64,000 nucleotides of DNA from Anaerolineae bacterium (GTDB lineage Bacteria > Chloroflexota > Anaerolineae > Aggregatilineales > UBA2796): assembly GCA_019637555.1 (NCBI GenBank), contig JAHBVK010000007.1, forward strand, positions 82,750-146,749. Reading direction: 5' to 3'. Shown here piece by piece: positions 55,814-64,000 of the stretch; position 1 is the stretch's first letter; each line of letters starts with the position of its first letter. The notes under the pieces are model-generated. The model was given only the letters and a program-made list of their open reading frames with translations, was not told the DNA's origin and ran no database searches. The position numbers and the translations under genes are program-made.

Positions 55814-56734
55814 ATGACCGCATCGACCTCGACTTCTGTAGTAGAACTGGCACAACGCACTCAAGACGAAAGCGCGGGACTATCGCTGTGGAAGATGGCG
55901 CTGCGGCGATTGCGCCGTGATCGGCTGTCGCTGATTGCGATAGGGATCATAGCGCTATTGGTTGTGCTCTCGATCCTCGCACCATTTATCGCCACACAAT
56001 TGTTGAAGGTCGATTACTCGCGCACCTCGCTCGGTGAGACCTTTCTACCTATTGGTTCCACTAATCACCTCTTAGGCACCGATGATCTGGGGCGTGATCA
56101 TCTGGCGCGTTTGCTCTATGCTGGACAAGTATCCCTAGGTATTGCCTTCGTCGCGGCATTCTTATCCCTGAGCATTGGTGTTACTGTCGGTATTCTAGCG
56201 GGTTACTACGGCGGTTGGTTGGATGATGCAATCAACTGGCTGATCGCTACACTCGGTTCGATCCCTACACTGTTCTTGCTGTTGATCATCGCTGCGGTGT
56301 TCTCGCCCGGACCGATGGTTTTGATCCTTGTGCTGGGCGGGTTGGGTTGGTTGAGTACTGCACGCCTCGTACGTGGCGAGACGTTGGCACTGCGCGAACG
56401 CGAGTACGTGATCAGTGCGCGTTCCATCGGTGCATCCAACATTCGCATCATGTTACAGCACATCCTGCCCAACTTGCTCTCCATTGTATTGATCACGTTA
56501 GCGACCGATATTGGCGATCTGATCCTTACTGAGTCTGCATTGAGTTTCTTGGGCTTGGGCATCCAACCGCCAACGCCAAGTTGGGGCAACATGCTCTCTA
56601 ACGCGCAGACCTTTTTCACCTTAGGTCCGCATCTGGTGGTACTGCCGGGGATTTTGATCTCGACGACGGTACTCTGTCTCTACGTGATCGGTGATGGTTT
56701 GCGTGACGCCTTTGATCCAACTGCACGGGATTAG
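55814..56734 (+). CDS. ABC transporter permease, OppC/DppC type
   Basis: 306 aa. N-terminal SLWKMALRRLRRDRLSLIAIGIIALLVVLSILAPFI, LGTDDLGRDHLARLLYAGQVSLGIAF, and the EAA motif YVISARSIGASNIRIMLQHILPN near residue 207 are typical of OppC. The ATG at 55814 with AGGAG upstream begins the gene 10 bp after the previous one; the frame runs open further up. No ATPase subunit gene (OppD/F) follows, so ATPases must be encoded elsewhere. Confidence 0.92.
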   Translation: MTASTSTSVVELAQRTQDESAGLSLWKMALRRLRRDRLSLIAIGIIALLVVLSILAPFIATQLLKVDYSRTSLGETFLPIGSTNHLLGTDDLGRDHLARLLYAGQVSLGIAFVAAFLSLSIGVTVGILAGYYGGWLDDAINWLIATLGSIPTLFLLLIIAAVFSPGPMVLILVLGGLGWLSTARLVRGETLALREREYVISARSIGASNIRIMLQHILPNLLSIVLITLATDIGDLILTESALSFLGLGIQPPTPSWGNMLSNAQTFFTLGPHLVVLPGILISTTVLCLYVIGDGLRDAFDPTARD

Positions 56735-56745
56735 CATTCACCCTT

Positions 56746-56772
56746 GATCGATACCTACGAATGGATCGATAC
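56746..56772 (+). promoter_or_regulatory. Direct repeat of GATCGATAC before MalT-type regulator 2
   Basis: GATCGATAC at 56746-56754 and again at 56764-56772, 18 bp apart, in the 46 bp gap between the permease and the second regulator. The second copy ends 8 bp before the ATG. A candidate binding site for the regulator itself. Confidence 0.4.
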
Positions 56773-56780
56773 TTTGACAG

Positions 56781-58781
56781 ATGAACGCCATCTTAGCGAC
56801 GAAAGTATCGATTCCTGTTTTACACGCCGATCTAGCGCGTCCGCGTTTACTGCGCCTGCTTGATTCGCTGATACATTGCCGTCTGATCGCGGTTTCGGCG
56901 TTTGCGGGTTATGGCAAGACTACCCTGATCGCTCAATGGTTGTTTGGCAGGCGTGCGGCATGGCTCAATCTGGATCGAGAGGATAACGATCCGGCGCAGT
57001 TGCAGCGCTATTTCAACGCCATCAGCCGCGATCTTCCATTGACCGAAGAAGCGTGGTTAGTGCTGGATAATCTGGATGCACTAGATAATGCTGTTAGCTA
57101 CCACGAATTAGCGCGATTGCTGGAAACTTTGCCTCCCCACTGGCACACAATCCTAATCAGCCGGATGCAGATCCCCGCCATTTTGCTCGCTGCCCGAGAT
57201 GGTGCTGTTGGCGATCTTGGAAACAACGACTTGCGTTTTATGGCAACAGAAGCCGCGGAGTTTCTACGGCAGTATATGGCGCTGCATTTGCCCGATGAAG
57301 TGCTCACTGCGCTTTACGAAAAACTGCATCAACAAACGAACGGCTGGATCACCGGTTTGAAACTGGCAGCGGATAGTTTGCGGCGCTTACATGGGAAGAT
57401 CAACGACCAGCATCTGGCTAATCCGCTGCGTCTATGTGAGCGCTACCTCGATGCCTACTTTGAACAAGAAGTGCTTTCCGATCAACCACAGACGCTGCGC
57501 CGCTTCTTGGTACAAACCGCGATTCTGGACGCACTGGATGATCCTTCGCTTTGTGATGCAGTTACGGGGCGTGCCGATAGTCATGTGTTGTTAGCGATCC
57601 TCCATCAGCACCATCTGGACGAACCGCTCTTGCGCTGGCGTTTGCGCCGTCAGCTAGAGGATGGAGATAGTCAGGACGCGCAGCACCTTGGCACTACGCA
57701 GCTAGACCATCTGTGGTTTTACGCCGCCGCCGATCTGGATCACCTACAGCAGGCAGAGCTTTATATGCAGCGGGCACAGTTCCAACAAGCGGCAGATGCC
57801 TTTGCATTGGTGGGCAGTGCAGGCAGCGATCTCACGCATTTAGGGATGGCGGAATTGTGCTGGGCGTGGGACGATCTGGCTGCCGCGAGTCATCATTTGG
57901 GGCGTAGTCTGATGGCGGAAGACGCTCAGATTCGCTTCCGATCCTACACTATGCTGTCACAGGTGCTGGAAGCGCGTGGAGATGTGAATAGCGCGGCTGT
58001 TGCCCTCAATCTGGCTGAACAGATGAAATCGGCAGATACGTGGTTATTGGCACGGAGGGCACGCCATTGGATGGTCAGCAGTCACGTTAACGCTGCGTTA
58101 CAATGGCTTTACGGTTGCGGACTCAACGTGCGTGATCAATTCACGATTCAAGATCGTTATGCTTATGTTGCCTTCGCCCGCGTCCTCTTGCTGCTCGAAC
58201 GTTATGATGAGGCGGAGGTGATCTCAGCGCAACTAGCAGAAAGTTTCTTGGGTGATGGCTTCCTCTATCCTGCTATTGATGTGTTAACGATGTTAGCGTT
58301 AGCACGCAACGGTAAGGGCAATACCGCGCAGGCGTTGGATGCGCTGGTACGGGCGCTGGAATTGGCAGCGCCATCACGGATCGTGCGGTTGTTCGTTGAT
58401 GGTTTTGCACTGAACCGCGAACCTGTCTTATATCGTCTGGCGCGGATGCTCACCTTGCAGCAGCGGCGTTCGGATAAATGGAATGATGAGACGACGGTTC
58501 TGCTCAATACCGTACTCAGTGCGCTTGAGCGTACCTATCCGATCCGGCGAGAAACGTCGCTACGTTCAGCAGCGCTGCTCGAACCCTTGAGTGAACGTGA
58601 AGTCGACGTGTTGCGTTTGATCGCACACGGATTTTCTAATCAGGAGATCGCGGCACGCTTGCTGATCGCTGAAAGCACCGTAAAGAGGCACGTTTACAGT
58701 ATTTTCGGTAAACTGAACGTTCGTAGCAGAACTCAGGCAATGGGCAAAGCTGATGCACTTGGGCTATTGTCTGAAAAGTAA
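56781..58781 (+). CDS. MalT-type LuxR-family ATP-dependent regulator 2
   Basis: 666 aa. A shorter relative of the 50086 gene. Walker A FAGYGKTT lies near residues 40-47, the STAND winged region next, then a helical repeat domain. The LuxR helix-turn-helix ([51 protein letters not shown]) is at the C-terminus. Weak ribosome-binding site: none obvious before the ATG. Same direction as the permeases and possibly part of the same transcript. Confidence 0.88.
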   Translation: MNAILATKVSIPVLHADLARPRLLRLLDSLIHCRLIAVSAFAGYGKTTLIAQWLFGRRAAWLNLDREDNDPAQLQRYFNAISRDLPLTEEAWLVLDNLDALDNAVSYHELARLLETLPPHWHTILISRMQIPAILLAARDGAVGDLGNNDLRFMATEAAEFLRQYMALHLPDEVLTALYEKLHQQTNGWITGLKLAADSLRRLHGKINDQHLANPLRLCERYLDAYFEQEVLSDQPQTLRRFLVQTAILDALDDPSLCDAVTGRADSHVLLAILHQHHLDEPLLRWRLRRQLEDGDSQDAQHLGTTQLDHLWFYAAADLDHLQQAELYMQRAQFQQAADAFALVGSAGSDLTHLGMAELCWAWDDLAAASHHLGRSLMAEDAQIRFRSYTMLSQVLEARGDVNSAAVALNLAEQMKSADTWLLARRARHWMVSSHVNAALQWLYGCGLNVRDQFTIQDRYAYVAFARVLLLLERYDEAEVISAQLAESFLGDGFLYPAIDVLTMLALARNGKGNTAQALDALVRALELAAPSRIVRLFVDGFALNREPVLYRLARMLTLQQRRSDKWNDETTVLLNTVLSALERTYPIRRETSLRSAALLEPLSEREVDVLRLIAHGFSNQEIAARLLIAESTVKRHVYSIFGKLNVRSRTQAMGKADALGLLSEK

Positions 58782-58832
58782 ATCCATGTTAAACATAGTT
58801 TATTGATCAATCAATTGGTGAAGAGGGGAATT

Positions 58833-59171
58833 ATGCGATACGTAGTGGCGCTTGTAACCCTTCTGGTGGTCGTTGTTATCTTCAGCACACCTACTCCTGT
58901 CGCGGCACAGGGATCGCAAAATCTTAGTTGTGGGCGTGAATGTGCCTTCTTCCGTATGTTGATCAGCATCCCCACGACGGGCGATCCGGCGGCTGATCTA
59001 GCTGGACTGCTTGCACTTGCCTCTACGCTGCTGACGATGGCACGTTTGAGTCAGGCGTCCCGCCCGCTGCCGTTGGAGAAAGTACAAACCGATGCCGGAA
59101 TGGCTGATTCCGTTGATTTGATCTCCAGCGAGATTGAACAGGATGAATTGATCGGCGTCGACGTGGATTAG
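58833..59171 (+). CDS. Small secreted protein of unknown function
   Basis: 112 aa. Residues 1-26 form a strong Sec signal peptide ending VAAQ. The mature part has only two Cys, spaced CGREC (about residue 33), and an acidic C-terminus ending DELIGVDVD. Middle residues (about 50-70) are hydrophobic and may form a second membrane segment. No family is recognised. The ATG at 58833 is preceded by AGAGGGG; the frame runs open to a TTG upstream. It lies 51 bp after regulator 2, so they may be one operon, and its stop overlaps the convergent membrane gene by 4 bp. Confidence 0.65.
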   Translation: MRYVVALVTLLVVVVIFSTPTPVAAQGSQNLSCGRECAFFRMLISIPTTGDPAADLAGLLALASTLLTMARLSQASRPLPLEKVQTDAGMADSVDLISSEIEQDELIGVDVD

Positions 59172-60076
59172 GCGCGAAGTGTTGCTGCGATTTGATGCAG
59201 CAGCCAGCCACGCGCCATTTGGTATCCCCATCTCACTAGAGGCGCGAATCCTAAAATCAATAACCACAGCCAGAGCATTACTCCTAGCGGATTGCGCCCG
59301 TAGCCGCTGCCTGCATCCTCCAGTAGCCGCCACGTAATCGAGATCAGCACGTACAAGAGCACAAACTGAATCAAGCGCAGCAAAATGACGATCAGGCTGC
59401 TGATCAGGGTGGCGCTGGTTGCATCGTGAATGCGCGAACCAATCCACATACTCAGCGTAACTACAACGCGCATTCTCACTAACGGCTCCCGAACGTAAAG
59501 CACTATCATACGTAAACACAGTAATAGAAACGTGAGCGCCAGCATCAGGAAGTAGATGGTATTGGGCGACAGTAAATATAGTAAGGCGGTCAAAATCGCA
59601 GGCAGAAGCAGGAGGCTGATAATCGTTGCCGTCGCGGGGATAATCAGGCGGATTATCGTCTCTATGCGCATTGCCCGCCACGAGCGCATCTCCGCTGCGC
59701 CCTGATAGGCTAGTAACAATTGTTCGTCGTCTTGCTGAGTCATGCGCAGCAGATCAAGCGTTTCAGTATTGCTGCGTGTGCGCCAAAAGAAAATTGTTCC
59801 TACCACGTTAAACAGATCGACACCGAGCGTAGCCAAAAGCTGCGCCAACAGCAGCAGGCTCAGTGCTGCGCCTACCACGGATCCGGTACGTGATGTAGCT
59901 ACAGTTCCGATAATACAGCTTATCAGGAGCAACCCGCTGAGGGTAAAAGCGATCTGGATTGCACCGTGAAAAGACCCCTTGTGCTTTGGATGAAGCCGGT
60001 GTAGCAATCGGCGTTCATACTCAAAAATCGGATTGGGAGTGGAGAACAGATCGTAGGGTGAGTAGCGTTCCAGCAT
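59168..60076 (-). CDS. Paralogous multi-pass membrane protein A
   Basis: 302 aa, unrecognised. The N-terminus (LERYSPYDLFSTPNPIFEYERRL) and several long hydrophobic segments (near residues 45-70, 80-95, 145-200, 235-260, 270-290) suggest an integral membrane protein. It is clearly related to the next gene upstream on the same strand in N-terminal pattern and in the VREPxxRxRxxxxxxxW block, so the pair arose by tandem duplication. Stop codon overlaps the secreted-protein gene. Function unknown. Confidence 0.65.
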   Translation of the reverse strand: MLERYSPYDLFSTPNPIFEYERRLLHRLHPKHKGSFHGAIQIAFTLSGLLLISCIIGTVATSRTGSVVGAALSLLLLAQLLATLGVDLFNVVGTIFFWRTRSNTETLDLLRMTQQDDEQLLLAYQGAAEMRSWRAMRIETIIRLIIPATATIISLLLLPAILTALLYLLSPNTIYFLMLALTFLLLCLRMIVLYVREPLVRMRVVVTLSMWIGSRIHDATSATLISSLIVILLRLIQFVLLYVLISITWRLLEDAGSGYGRNPLGVMLWLWLLILGFAPLVRWGYQMARGWLLHQIAATLRA

Positions 60077-60086
60077 TTGGAGTATA

Positions 60087-60998
60087 TCACTCGCCGCGTC
60101 GGATAAATTGGGTAGTCTGTGCGATTAACCAGCGAGATAAATGCCCATGAAACAGACGCATCACTGGATTGAGCAGCACAGCTAATAGCGCGAAATACAC
60201 CCCTAATACAACGCCAACAGCGAAATTCCCCACTGGCGCAGCCGAGAGCCACAACGCTCCGAGATAGATTGCATATACCGCCGAAAACTGCACCAATCGC
60301 AGAAATAAAACGCCTGCGCCCGCCAGCAATGCCGCTGAGATACCGTTCATGCGTGCGGCTGACCAGAGTGCCCATGCAGTCACTATGCGCAAGCGCCAGA
60401 CTGGTTCGCGCACATAGGTAAGACCGAAAGAAAACATAAAGCCGCATAACGCAGCAAACAGAATAGCGTTACCAAAGCTGCCAAAATCGGAGATAGCAAC
60501 TAAACCGACGATCAGACCGATAGGCAAACTGCACACGCTGCCCAGCGTTAGCAGCAAGCCGGGCAGCACGAGGCGCAGAGACGACTCGAAACGGGTAGCC
60601 GTCCACAGTTTGACCTGTGCTAGCGCATAAAATGCCTGCACCACATCGTCTTCAGCCAGTGCCGTCAGCCGCACCGCGTCCCAACGCTCCTGCCGATAGA
60701 AGTTCTGCCACAGCGAAATCGCTGTCAAGCAGCCATGAATATCTAGTATCAGGCTGAGAAGGAGTTGCAGAGCTAGTGGTGCAGCCAGTGCCACAGCAAT
60801 TTGCGGAATCTGCGGATCAACCACGCGATAGAGCAGCGGAATAAACAGCATAAGGGCGATTTGCAGAATGCCTGCCAAGGCAGTCAGTTCGCCGGAGATC
60901 ACGCTGCGCTGGAAGTTAGTAGTGATACGCGGCAGTTCTCGATCAAAAATCGCATTGGAACGGGTGATCAGTGATAGTGGAGAGTAATTTTCGAGCAC
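60087..60998 (-). CDS. Paralogous multi-pass membrane protein B
   Basis: 303 aa, unrecognised. Shares with protein A the opening LENYSPLSLITRSNAIFDREL, a charged segment (ALAEDDVVQAFYALAQVKLWTATRFESSLRLVLPGLLLTLG), and YVREPVWRLRIVTAWALWSAARM followed by FLRLVQFSAVYAIYL. About six hydrophobic segments. The first gene of a two-gene row with A, 10 bp apart. No signal peptide. The 302 bp upstream form the divergent gap with NDH-2. Confidence 0.65.
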   Translation of the reverse strand: MLENYSPLSLITRSNAIFDRELPRITTNFQRSVISGELTALAGILQIALMLFIPLLYRVVDPQIPQIAVALAAPLALQLLLSLILDIHGCLTAISLWQNFYRQERWDAVRLTALAEDDVVQAFYALAQVKLWTATRFESSLRLVLPGLLLTLGSVCSLPIGLIVGLVAISDFGSFGNAILFAALCGFMFSFGLTYVREPVWRLRIVTAWALWSAARMNGISAALLAGAGVLFLRLVQFSAVYAIYLGALWLSAAPVGNFAVGVVLGVYFALLAVLLNPVMRLFHGHLSRWLIAQTTQFIRRGE

Positions 60999-61300
60999 TC
61001 AGCAGCCTCAGCAACTCGACAGGATAACAGCAGAACTAATAGCATTAAGGATAGCGCGTAATCCGATACGCGGAGGCGCTCTGCAAGGTGGCTGCGGTAC
61101 ATGCCTCTGCTCTATGATCCGTTGTATGATTGGTTTTCGATAGATGAACTAAGCATATAAAAAAGAAATCAGTGTTTCTCCTCTTGAGTCGGAGTGATTA
61201 TTCCGTTCTTATAAATCGCTTACACAACTACACTAGACTTATTTGTGAATATTAGTACAATATTGTGAATAAATGCTCAATTATCGTCGTGGGGGTTACG
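60999..61300. other. Divergent regulatory gap before NDH-2, with TTGTGAAT direct repeat
   Basis: 302 bp between divergent genes, AT-rich near 61140-61280. TTGTGAAT occurs at 61243-61250 and 61263-61270, exactly 20 bp apart, 30-58 bp before the NDH-2 start codon. The half-site matches that of NADH-sensing Rex repressors (TTGTGAA), but no inverted half is present. No other element or small gene is supported here. Confidence 0.45.
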
Positions 61301-62647
61301 ATGACAGATAAGCATCAAGTGGTGATCATTGGTGGCGGATTCGGCGGTCTGACTGCCGCTAAAGCCTTTCGCAACGCTGACGATGTAGAGATTACCCTCG
61401 TAGATCGGCGCAATTTCCATCTATTCCAACCGCTTCTCTATCAGGTAGCCACAGGCGGACTCTCGCCTGCCAATATTGCTGCTCCGCTGCGTAGTATCTT
61501 CAGACATCGGCGCAATGTGCGCACTGTCTTGGGTGAAGTCACTGATATTGACGTGGCGAACAAGCAAGTGATTCTGGCGGATACTGGTAGTACCCTGCCC
61601 TACGATACGTTGATCATAGCGACAGGTGCACAGCACCACTATTTCGGGCACAATGAGTGGGAAAATCTAGCGCCCGGACTCAAGACCATTGAGGATGCTA
61701 CCGAAATCCGGCGGCGAATTCTCTATGCCTTTGAAGCGGCAGAACGCGAAACCGATCCGCAAAAGGTGCGCGAATGGCTGACTTTTGTGGTGGTCGGCGG
61801 TGGTCCGACTGGCGTAGAGATGGCTGGCACTGTAGGCGAAATTGCGCACTACACGCTGCGTAACGAATTTCGCAGTATCGATCCTGCCAGCGCCCGCGTC
61901 ATCTTAATCGAAGGTACGGATCGGGTGCTACCAACCTTCGCACCCGATCTTTCCCGGAACGCAGCGTGGCAATTGCAGAAGTTAGGTGTCGAAGTGCTTA
62001 CGCAAGCACTAGTTACCGATGTGCAGCCCTTCCTCGTGACCTATAAGCAGAATGACCGGACTCAACAGATCGCCACTCGCAGTATTATCTGGTCGGCTGG
62101 CGTGCAAGCATCGCCACTCGGCAAACTCGTTGCCGAGAGTACCGGAGCAAGCATAGATCGTTCGGGACGAGTGATTGTGCAGCCAGATATGAGCCTAGCC
62201 GGGCATCCCGAATTGTTTGTGATCGGCGATTTGGCTAACTACAGTCATCAGGATGGTAAGCCATTACCCGGAGTGGCGCAGGTAGCGATGCAGCAGGGTC
62301 GCTTCGTTGCTCGCAATCTGCTGCGTAAGCTGCGTGGTGAGTCGACTGAAGCGCAGTTTGTCTACCGCGATCTGGGCACAATGGCAACCATTGGGCGTGC
62401 GGCTGCTGTCGCGCAAATCGGCAAGATTCATCTGACCGGATTTATCGGTTGGTTAGGCTGGCTGTTCATCCACTTGATGTACATCGTGGAGTTTCAGAAT
62501 CGTGTGCTGATCCTGTTGCAGTGGGCGTGGAACTACGTCACACGCAATCGTGCCGCCCGTCTCATCACCGGACGTTCACTGCCTACGCTGGCGACAATCA
62601 CCCGCGCAGAAGCCGAGAAAGTACCTGTGGCGGAGTCGCTGCACTAG
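61301..62647 (+). CDS. ndh: Type II NADH dehydrogenase (NDH-2)
   Basis: 448 aa single-subunit flavoprotein oxidising NADH and reducing quinone without proton pumping. Two dinucleotide folds: GGGFGGL for FAD at residues about 10-16 and VVGGGPTGVEMAG for NADH near 167. The FAD-contact block VIGDLANYSHQDGKPLPGVAQVAMQQG is near 307, and a hydrophobic C-terminal segment (GWLGWLFIHLMYIVEFQNRVLILLQWAWNYVTR) anchors it to the membrane as in other NDH-2. The ATG at 61301 follows GGGGG; the frame runs open upstream. Functionally it overlaps complex I, whose B, CD and I subunits lie at 39-43 kb. Confidence 0.93.
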   Translation: MTDKHQVVIIGGGFGGLTAAKAFRNADDVEITLVDRRNFHLFQPLLYQVATGGLSPANIAAPLRSIFRHRRNVRTVLGEVTDIDVANKQVILADTGSTLPYDTLIIATGAQHHYFGHNEWENLAPGLKTIEDATEIRRRILYAFEAAERETDPQKVREWLTFVVVGGGPTGVEMAGTVGEIAHYTLRNEFRSIDPASARVILIEGTDRVLPTFAPDLSRNAAWQLQKLGVEVLTQALVTDVQPFLVTYKQNDRTQQIATRSIIWSAGVQASPLGKLVAESTGASIDRSGRVIVQPDMSLAGHPELFVIGDLANYSHQDGKPLPGVAQVAMQQGRFVARNLLRKLRGESTEAQFVYRDLGTMATIGRAAAVAQIGKIHLTGFIGWLGWLFIHLMYIVEFQNRVLILLQWAWNYVTRNRAARLITGRSLPTLATITRAEAEKVPVAESLH

Positions 62648-62826
62648 TGTTTACAGCTCACGCATTCGCTGTATCAATGGGTGCACCGGCGGCTATTAGA
62701 ACCGGAGCGATGAGGATAATCGTGATCATCGCTTCGGGAGCATACCTATGACCTTATTAAGTCAGATTCAATCAGGTGCCTAAAGTAAGCTGATTTTGAA
62801 TATCAGCACACTTAGACTAACCTTTG

Positions 62827-63999
62827 CTACCCAATCAGGTGTGCAAAGGCATGTTTGAGATCGTTGATTTCCTGTTCGCCAATGACGACAAGTTTGCCTA
62901 TTGATGCCGTTTCAATTAATGAACGAGCAGTGAATTCCGCTACCTCTAGTCTATCAAAAGCCTGCATCACACTGCTGCCAGTCGTGAGTACACAATCATT
63001 CTGCAGCAAGATCACGGGCGTTTGAGAGGACAGCGTATTAGCGACAACCTCTGGTGCTGAATACTCCATTCCAAAGGGGAGTTTGGGCACTTCTACCAGC
63101 ATAATGTAGCTCTCTGGTATTGTCTTTGTGTCTATCGGCTTTGCAGCAATGGCGTAAGCCGTGATATAGGGGGCTTGCGATGTCAAAATGCAGTGGATAT
63201 GCGGATGTTTCTGGTAAATGGACTCATGTAAGCAAACCGCGCGACTTGGCAGTTTCCCCATCTCACGCTGACCATTGCGTACTAGCACAAGCCCATCGTT
63301 GGTAAGACTAGGGCGATCAAAGTCAGTAGGAGTGATCAAGAAGCTCGTCTGATCGACTCTAGCTGATGCAACACCTTGAGTGCTGATCATCAACTGCCGA
63401 CCACAAGCGCGATGTACGAGTTCAACTAGCTGCTCGCGCAGTTCACGCTCACGGCTTGGATAGGCAGTGTGCTGAAATTCCGGCAGCAGGTTATTGTGAT
63501 GGTCAAATAGGCGGAGTTGATCCTCTGTCAACGTGCTGATACTGCCTAAGCCCTGTGCGTACATCTGTGTGCGTGCACAAAAGTCAAGTGTTTCCAGTCG
63601 TTGAAACGCTTGCAGCAGAGTTGTCCCACCAGTTGCGGCGCCATGATTTTCCAACAGAACAACATCGAAACCCTGCGCAAATGTATCGGCAATGTTTCTG
63701 CCTAAGGCTTCGCTGCCGGGCAGCGCGTACGGCGCGTAGCCGACACGCCCACACAAGCGTTGAGCTTGTGGAATGATGCTCGTATCGGGGATCTTACGAA
63801 CAATGCTGAAGGAAACAAGCGCGGGCGCATGAGCGTGGACAATTGCCTTGATATCTGGACGACGTGCGTAGATTGCCCGATGGAACGGTAACTCAGACGA
63901 CGCAGCGTGAAGCCCGGTCACTGTTCCATCGGGAGCAACGTACATGATGTCGTTCGCCGTCAATTTGCCTTTGTCGACAGCACGTGGCGTAATCCAGAT
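62827..63999 (-). CDS. Double class II aldolase/adducin-like protein (truncated by window edge)
   Basis: At least 390 aa; the frame is open to the edge and the first visible residues (ITPRAVDKGKLTANDIMYV) belong to the interior of the fold, so the true start is beyond the window. Two tandem class II aldolase-like domains are present. The first holds the metal His residues (AIVHAHAP and LENHGA). The second has LTSQAP and LQNDCV at the same positions, so it has lost its metal site and is probably a structural or regulatory copy. Family members include fuculose- and rhamnulose-1-phosphate aldolases; the substrate is unknown. The 179 bp before ndh shows no feature. Confidence 0.82.
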   Translation of the reverse strand: MWITPRAVDKGKLTANDIMYVAPDGTVTGLHAASSELPFHRAIYARRPDIKAIVHAHAPALVSFSIVRKIPDTSIIPQAQRLCGRVGYAPYALPGSEALGRNIADTFAQGFDVVLLENHGAATGGTTLLQAFQRLETLDFCARTQMYAQGLGSISTLTEDQLRLFDHHNNLLPEFQHTAYPSRERELREQLVELVHRACGRQLMISTQGVASARVDQTSFLITPTDFDRPSLTNDGLVLVRNGQREMGKLPSRAVCLHESIYQKHPHIHCILTSQAPYITAYAIAAKPIDTKTIPESYIMLVEVPKLPFGMEYSAPEVVANTLSSQTPVILLQNDCVLTTGSSVMQAFDRLEVAEFTARSLIETASIGKLVVIGEQEINDLKHAFAHLIG

Positions 64000-64000
64000 G

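Noticed and set aside
61243..61270. A canonical Rex operator
   Set aside because: The inverted second half-site TTCACAA is missing; only two direct half-sites are present, so I report a repeat rather than a Rex site.

Overview
This 64 kb window looks like ordinary chromosome from a free-living bacterium, most likely a member of the Chloroflexota (Anaerolineae-like). The assignment is an inference from gene content: MalT-type LuxR regulators with large STAND ATPase domains, a bacterial alpha-2-macroglobulin of nearly 2,000 residues, a mycobacterial-type adenosine kinase, fused NuoCD beside a NuoI with a long Ala/Pro tail, and secreted proteins with Sec signals but no lipobox. No insertion sequence, phage, CRISPR array or rRNA was found. 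One tRNA (Cys, GCA) is present. The tetranucleotide GATC is several-fold over-represented in hand-counted samples.

Layout. 1-3.5 kb: a heterodimeric ABC exporter, cut by the left edge. 3.6-11.3 kb: a PPP phosphatase, a ClC channel with CBS and RCK_C domains, an orphan CpaF-like ATPase, adenosine kinase, MurD and GreA. 11.4-18.4 kb: tRNA-Cys, an atypical response regulator and the alpha-2-macroglobulin. 18.4-23.4 kb: a cluster of dispersed hairpins, an acetyltransferase, a class III adenylate cyclase, a VOC protein with an AraC regulator, and trigger factor. 23.5-26 kb (minus strand): a tight Rieske / TusA-like / membrane-anchored protein / RecF gene row. 26-32 kb: a HerA-like ATPase with a small partner, a reduced YfhO-like membrane protein and an ABC-2 transporter. 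32-38.8 kb: an AHSA1 protein with an AraC regulator, a STAS-like / MTA-SAH deaminase / PfkB kinase row, homoserine dehydrogenase and a geranylgeranyl-reductase-family flavoprotein. 38.8-42.9 kb: iscX-nuoB-nuoCD-nuoI, a partial complex I locus. 43-50 kb: MazG, an MFS exporter, an SDR, a methyltransferase, a nitrilase-family amidase, a shikimate-kinase-like protein, a HAD phosphatase and a glycosyltransferase. 50-59.2 kb: a peptide ABC importer (binding protein and two permeases, no ATPase) bracketed by two MalT-type regulators, then a small secreted protein. 59.2-61 kb: two tandem paralogous membrane proteins. 61-64 kb: NDH-2 and a double class II aldolase-like protein cut by the right edge.

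How it fits together. Most of the window is housekeeping metabolism: cell wall, transcription, protein folding, purine and methylthioadenosine salvage, threonine/methionine precursors and respiratory NADH oxidation by two routes. The accessory interest lies in the regulator-transporter island at 50-59 kb with its repeats and hairpins, the redox/sulfur/RecF row, the partial complex I locus with its unusual NuoI tail, and several enzymes whose second domain or P-loop has lost catalytic residues.
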